This document shows, piece after piece, positions 61,897-64,000 of a stretch of 64,000 bases of DNA. Position numbers and translations under genes: made by a program. The notes under the pieces are model-generated. The model was not told the DNA's origin. It ran no database searches and saw only the letters and a program-made list of their open reading frames with translations. The stretch is from an uncultured Eubacterium sp. (GTDB taxonomy: Bacteria > Bacillota > Clostridia > Oscillospirales > Acutalibacteraceae): assembly GCA_910584985.1 (NCBI GenBank), contig CAJUDJ010000003.1, positions 1-64,000 of the forward strand, in the 5' to 3' direction. The number at the start of each line of letters is the position of its first letter. The first letter of the stretch is position 1.

Positions 61897-63324
61897 ATGA
61901 AAAAAACTGTTAAAACAATTCTTTCTTTTTCTTTGATCTTTGTTCTTCTGTTTTCATCCTTTTCGGCTTATGCTGCGGTTTATGAGCCGGATGTGGAGCT
62001 TTATTCAAAATCTTATCTTCTTGTTAATCTGGATGATAATTCCTATCCTGTTGTTGCACAGAAGAATCCGGATGAAAGAATGTATCCGGCATCCCTTACA
62101 AAAATTGTTACGGCAATGGTAACACTGAATAAAATTGATAATCTGGGGCTTACAACTGCTATGTCTAAGGAAGCATATGATGTTTTGCTCGGAACGGGTG
62201 CGCAGGTTGCAGGGCTTAAGGTGGGTGAAGTGCTGAGTGTTGAGCAGCTGCTTTATTTGACGCTGGTTCATTCTGCCTGTGATGCCACTGAAGTTCTGGC
62301 GGAATATGTTGCCGGCAGCCGTGAAAATTTTGTTGTTATGATGAACGAATATGCAAAATCACTTGGCTGTGAAGCTACAAATTTTACAAATCCTGACGGT
62401 TTGCCGGATACAGAGCAATATACCACAGCAAACGATCTGCTGAAAATTTCACTGGATGCAATGCAGAATGACACCTTTATGAAGATTGCAACAACCGTGA
62501 AATATGAATATAATTCTATGATGTATTATCACACGAATCTTATGCTTCAGCCGGGTTATATTTCCTATTATTATCCTTATGCCCAGGGCATTAAAACAGG
62601 TTCAACAACAGATGCAGGCTATTGCGTTATCACAAAAGCAAGCAAGGACGGATATAATTATCTTGCTATTGTTCTGGGTGCGCCTGTTATAGATTACAAT
62701 AAGGACGGATATGATGAAAAATGCTCTTTTATAGATGCTGCCTCGCTGTTTAAATGGGCATTTAATACGCTTAAGTTCAGCACAATCTTTGAAGAGGGGG
62801 AAATTGTTTCCGAGGTTGCTGTTAAAAACGGAAAGAATGCAGATACAGTTCAGCTTGTTGCAGATAAAAAAATAAATGCAATCGTAAAATCCAGCTTTGA
62901 TAAATCAACTGCGATTATTGAGGTGATTGATAAGCCGGAGGAAATCTCGGCTCCTGTAAAAAAAGGGGATGCCGTATGCAAGGCAAATGTTGTGTTCGGT
63001 GATGAAACGGTTGTGCAGATTGATCTTGTTGCTGCACAGGATATTGAGCTTTCCACTTTTCTTACCATTATGAATGCCGTTAAGGGTTTCTTTTCTTTAA
63101 CAATTGTTAAAATTGTGCTGATTGCAGTAATCCTTTTTGTTGCTGTTTATATGATTCTGGTGGTTAATAATCTTAAAAAAAGAAAAATGAAAAAGCAAAG
63201 GCATCCTGACGGCAGCGGCAGAAACAGCGGCAATAACGGAAGAAAAAGCAGATACGGCCGCGATTACACTGGCCGCCGTGAGGATGACGACTATCTTCCG
63301 CCGCCTGCACCGAGGATGAAATAG
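61897..63324 (+). CDS. D-alanyl-D-alanine carboxypeptidase, S11 (DacF-like)
   Basis: 475 residues. Signal peptide (1-~25, ending AYA), S11 catalytic domain with S-x-x-K in ASLTKI (~63), the second motif SAC (~126, where SxN is usual), and KTGST (~232). A PBP5-like C-terminal beta domain follows, then a membrane segment (~410-430) and an unusual ~50-residue cytoplasmic tail rich in Arg/Lys/Gly/Asn ending DYLPPPAPRMK. It trims peptidoglycan pentapeptides. ATG 61897 preferred over the longer open frame from 61849, behind AAAGGTG. Confidence 0.88.
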   Translation: MKKTVKTILSFSLIFVLLFSSFSAYAAVYEPDVELYSKSYLLVNLDDNSYPVVAQKNPDERMYPASLTKIVTAMVTLNKIDNLGLTTAMSKEAYDVLLGTGAQVAGLKVGEVLSVEQLLYLTLVHSACDATEVLAEYVAGSRENFVVMMNEYAKSLGCEATNFTNPDGLPDTEQYTTANDLLKISLDAMQNDTFMKIATTVKYEYNSMMYYHTNLMLQPGYISYYYPYAQGIKTGSTTDAGYCVITKASKDGYNYLAIVLGAPVIDYNKDGYDEKCSFIDAASLFKWAFNTLKFSTIFEEGEIVSEVAVKNGKNADTVQLVADKKINAIVKSSFDKSTAIIEVIDKPEEISAPVKKGDAVCKANVVFGDETVVQIDLVAAQDIELSTFLTIMNAVKGFFSLTIVKIVLIAVILFVAVYMILVVNNLKKRKMKKQRHPDGSGRNSGNNGRKSRYGRDYTGRREDDDYLPPPAPRMK

Positions 63325-63479
63325 GTAGGCAAAAAGTAGTAATTCAAACCGTGGTTAAAATTGGGTGATCCACCCTTACTCATTGTTAAAAATAAAAGTA
63401 TTCCTGCGTTTTTGTGCCTTACTATACCGGGCAGTATACCCACGTCAAAGAAATGATGCTATGCATAAAAATATGGATT

Positions 63480-63630
63480 GTTTTAGGTACACTGCAGTTT
63501 AAATCATTCAAATTTTTGGTCAGACAAGGCATAATTTTCATCATATACTGCCGTATTCAAGGAAAATTTAACGATGTATCAGTAAAAATTTGCTGATTTA
63601 AACCTTATTTTGTTCGACTTTTGGTTGGTA
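63480..63630 (-). repeat. Dispersed non-coding element, copy B
   Basis: Reverse-oriented partner of 30198-30349. Read on the minus strand it runs from ACCAACCAA to ACCTAAAAC. In the last stem copy A has TGCGATG/CATCGCA, copy B TATGATG/CAGTGTA: one G-C to A-U double change and two changes to wobble pairs. Confidence 0.85.
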
Positions 63631-63645
63631 AAATTTAATCTTAAA

Positions 63646-63674
63646 TTGACGAAAGATGTTTTTTTATGTATAAT
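63646..63674 (+). promoter_or_regulatory. Promoter of the XRE-family gene
   Basis: TTGACG (63646-63651), 17 bases, TATAAT (63669-63674), 24 bases before the ATG. Confidence 0.6.
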
Positions 63675-63697
63675 AATCACAGGGCGGGTGTTTTGTG

Positions 63698-64000
63698 ATG
63701 AAAGAAAAAACAAAAAGAACAGAATTTGCCGAAAAAATTATTGATTTAAGGCTTGCTAAGGGCTTTAATGCAAAGCAGGCCGCTGAAGAACTGGGAATAG
63801 ATTATCAGAATTACAGAAAATATGAAACCGTTATTCTTCCTAAAGCAGAAGTATATATAAAAATAGCAGATTATTATAATGTTTCCGTTGATTTTCTTAT
63901 GGGCAGAAAGGGCAGTGCCGCTGCATCCGATGCAGAGCCCGGAAATTATATGGACGAACGGAAAAACATCACCGTCCGCCAGAGAAGAAAGGAATATAAT
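63698..64000 (+). CDS. XRE-family helix-turn-helix regulator (3' end outside window)
   Basis: 101 codons are visible with no stop. RTEFAEKIIDLRLAKGFNAKQAAEELGIDYQNYRKYETVILPKAEVYIKIADYYNVSVDFLMG is an XRE/Cro-type DNA-binding domain, followed by the start of a variable part. ATG 63698 (an in-frame GTG lies directly before it) follows AGGGCGGG. Target unknown. Confidence 0.85.
   Translation, partial: MKEKTKRTEFAEKIIDLRLAKGFNAKQAAEELGIDYQNYRKYETVILPKAEVYIKIADYYNVSVDFLMGRKGSAAASDAEPGNYMDERKNITVRQRRKEYN

Larger units (their letters stand above)
63325..63697. other. Intergenic region between dacF-like and XRE genes
   Basis: 373 bases. Holds a short hairpin GGGTG-ATC-CACCC near 63364-63376 after dacF (no T run), copy B of the dispersed element (63480-63630) and the promoter of the XRE gene. 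A 60-codon frame at 63414-63596 crosses the repeat and is not credible. Confidence 0.65.

Noticed and set aside
62274..62282. SAC instead of SxN in the S11 carboxypeptidase
   Set aside because: Looked like a lost catalytic Asn, but I believe S-A-C occurs in clostridial DacF-like proteins; without an alignment I do not treat it as abnormal.
1..64000. CRISPR arrays, tRNA/rRNA genes, prophage or IS elements
   Set aside because: I looked for regularly spaced repeats, tRNA-like cloverleaf ends, transposase or phage structural genes and saw none; the two-copy element lacks terminal repeats and a transposase.

Overview
The window reads as chromosome of an anaerobic, endospore-forming, gut-type Clostridia (Oscillospiraceae/Ruminococcaceae-like; inferred, not proven). 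Direct signs are an alpha/beta-type small acid-soluble spore protein, a stand-alone Spo0A-type DNA-binding domain, a ferredoxin-like [FeFe] hydrogenase, a PerR/reverse-rubrerythrin oxidative-stress pair, a tryptophan T-box riboswitch, and many glycoside hydrolases with GPH-family sugar symporters. Genes are dense, on both strands, with clear Shine-Dalgarno sites and Rho-independent terminators. I see no rRNA, tRNA, CRISPR array, transposase or prophage.

Layout. 1-3.5 kb: the C-terminal end of an RHS/WapA-like polymorphic toxin with its immunity gene, followed by a displaced (orphan) toxin tail plus immunity gene; each module ends in the same 24-bp hairpin. 3.7-12.6 kb: spore protein, GH123-like glycosidase, [FeFe] hydrogenase, ArsB/NhaD-type permease, TetR regulator with a cysteine-synthase-like enzyme, Spo0A_C protein, 1-phosphofructokinase-like kinase. 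12.6-18.1 kb: GtrII-type membrane glucosyltransferase with GH20 hexosaminidase, a lipid kinase, and a deletion scar joining the start of a GPH symporter to the end of a BspA-like repeat protein. 18.3-25.1 kb: promoter, Trp T-box and a complete trpEGDCFBA operon. 25.1-30.2 kb: uridine-kinase-like P-loop protein, NSS sodium symporter, LysR regulator divergent from a small protein/DUF3737/CMD-cupin operon. 30.4-42.6 kb: glycan-use region (AraC, GH36, GPH symporter, six-hairpin glycosidase, second AraC, DUF6067-like glycosidase, exported phosphoesterase, GH16 lipoprotein). 42.6-48.8 kb: amidohydrolase, M19 dipeptidase, a decayed 5'-3' exonuclease, and a minus-strand operon of alcohol dehydrogenase (interrupted by an in-frame TAG), flavodoxin lipoprotein and DUF362 lipoprotein. 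48.8-64 kb: APC permease with a MalY-type lyase fused to a peroxiredoxin-like domain, glutamine amidotransferase, M15 and S11 carboxypeptidases, GPH symporter, FAD-Rieske oxidoreductase, transglutaminase, PerR/rubrerythrin, two phosphoesterase-type genes (one with a degenerate active site), and an XRE regulator cut by the window end.

Most unusual points: (i) a ~150-bp non-coding element present twice, 33 kb apart in opposite orientation, whose two copies differ partly by pair-preserving changes, suggesting a structured RNA; (ii) the orphan toxin tail with a caspase-like His-Gly/Cys pattern and an immunity protein resembling a zinc ribbon plus ribosomal L7/L12 C-terminal domain; (iii) several recently broken genes whose lesion can be read exactly (5-bp tandem duplication, in-frame TAG, ATG-to-ATA start, two internal deletions), indicating ongoing gene decay; (iv) a metallophosphoesterase lacking three expected metal ligands; (v) back-to-back promoters built on one palindrome at 52.15 kb. 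All family names come from recognition of motifs by eye; no search was run.
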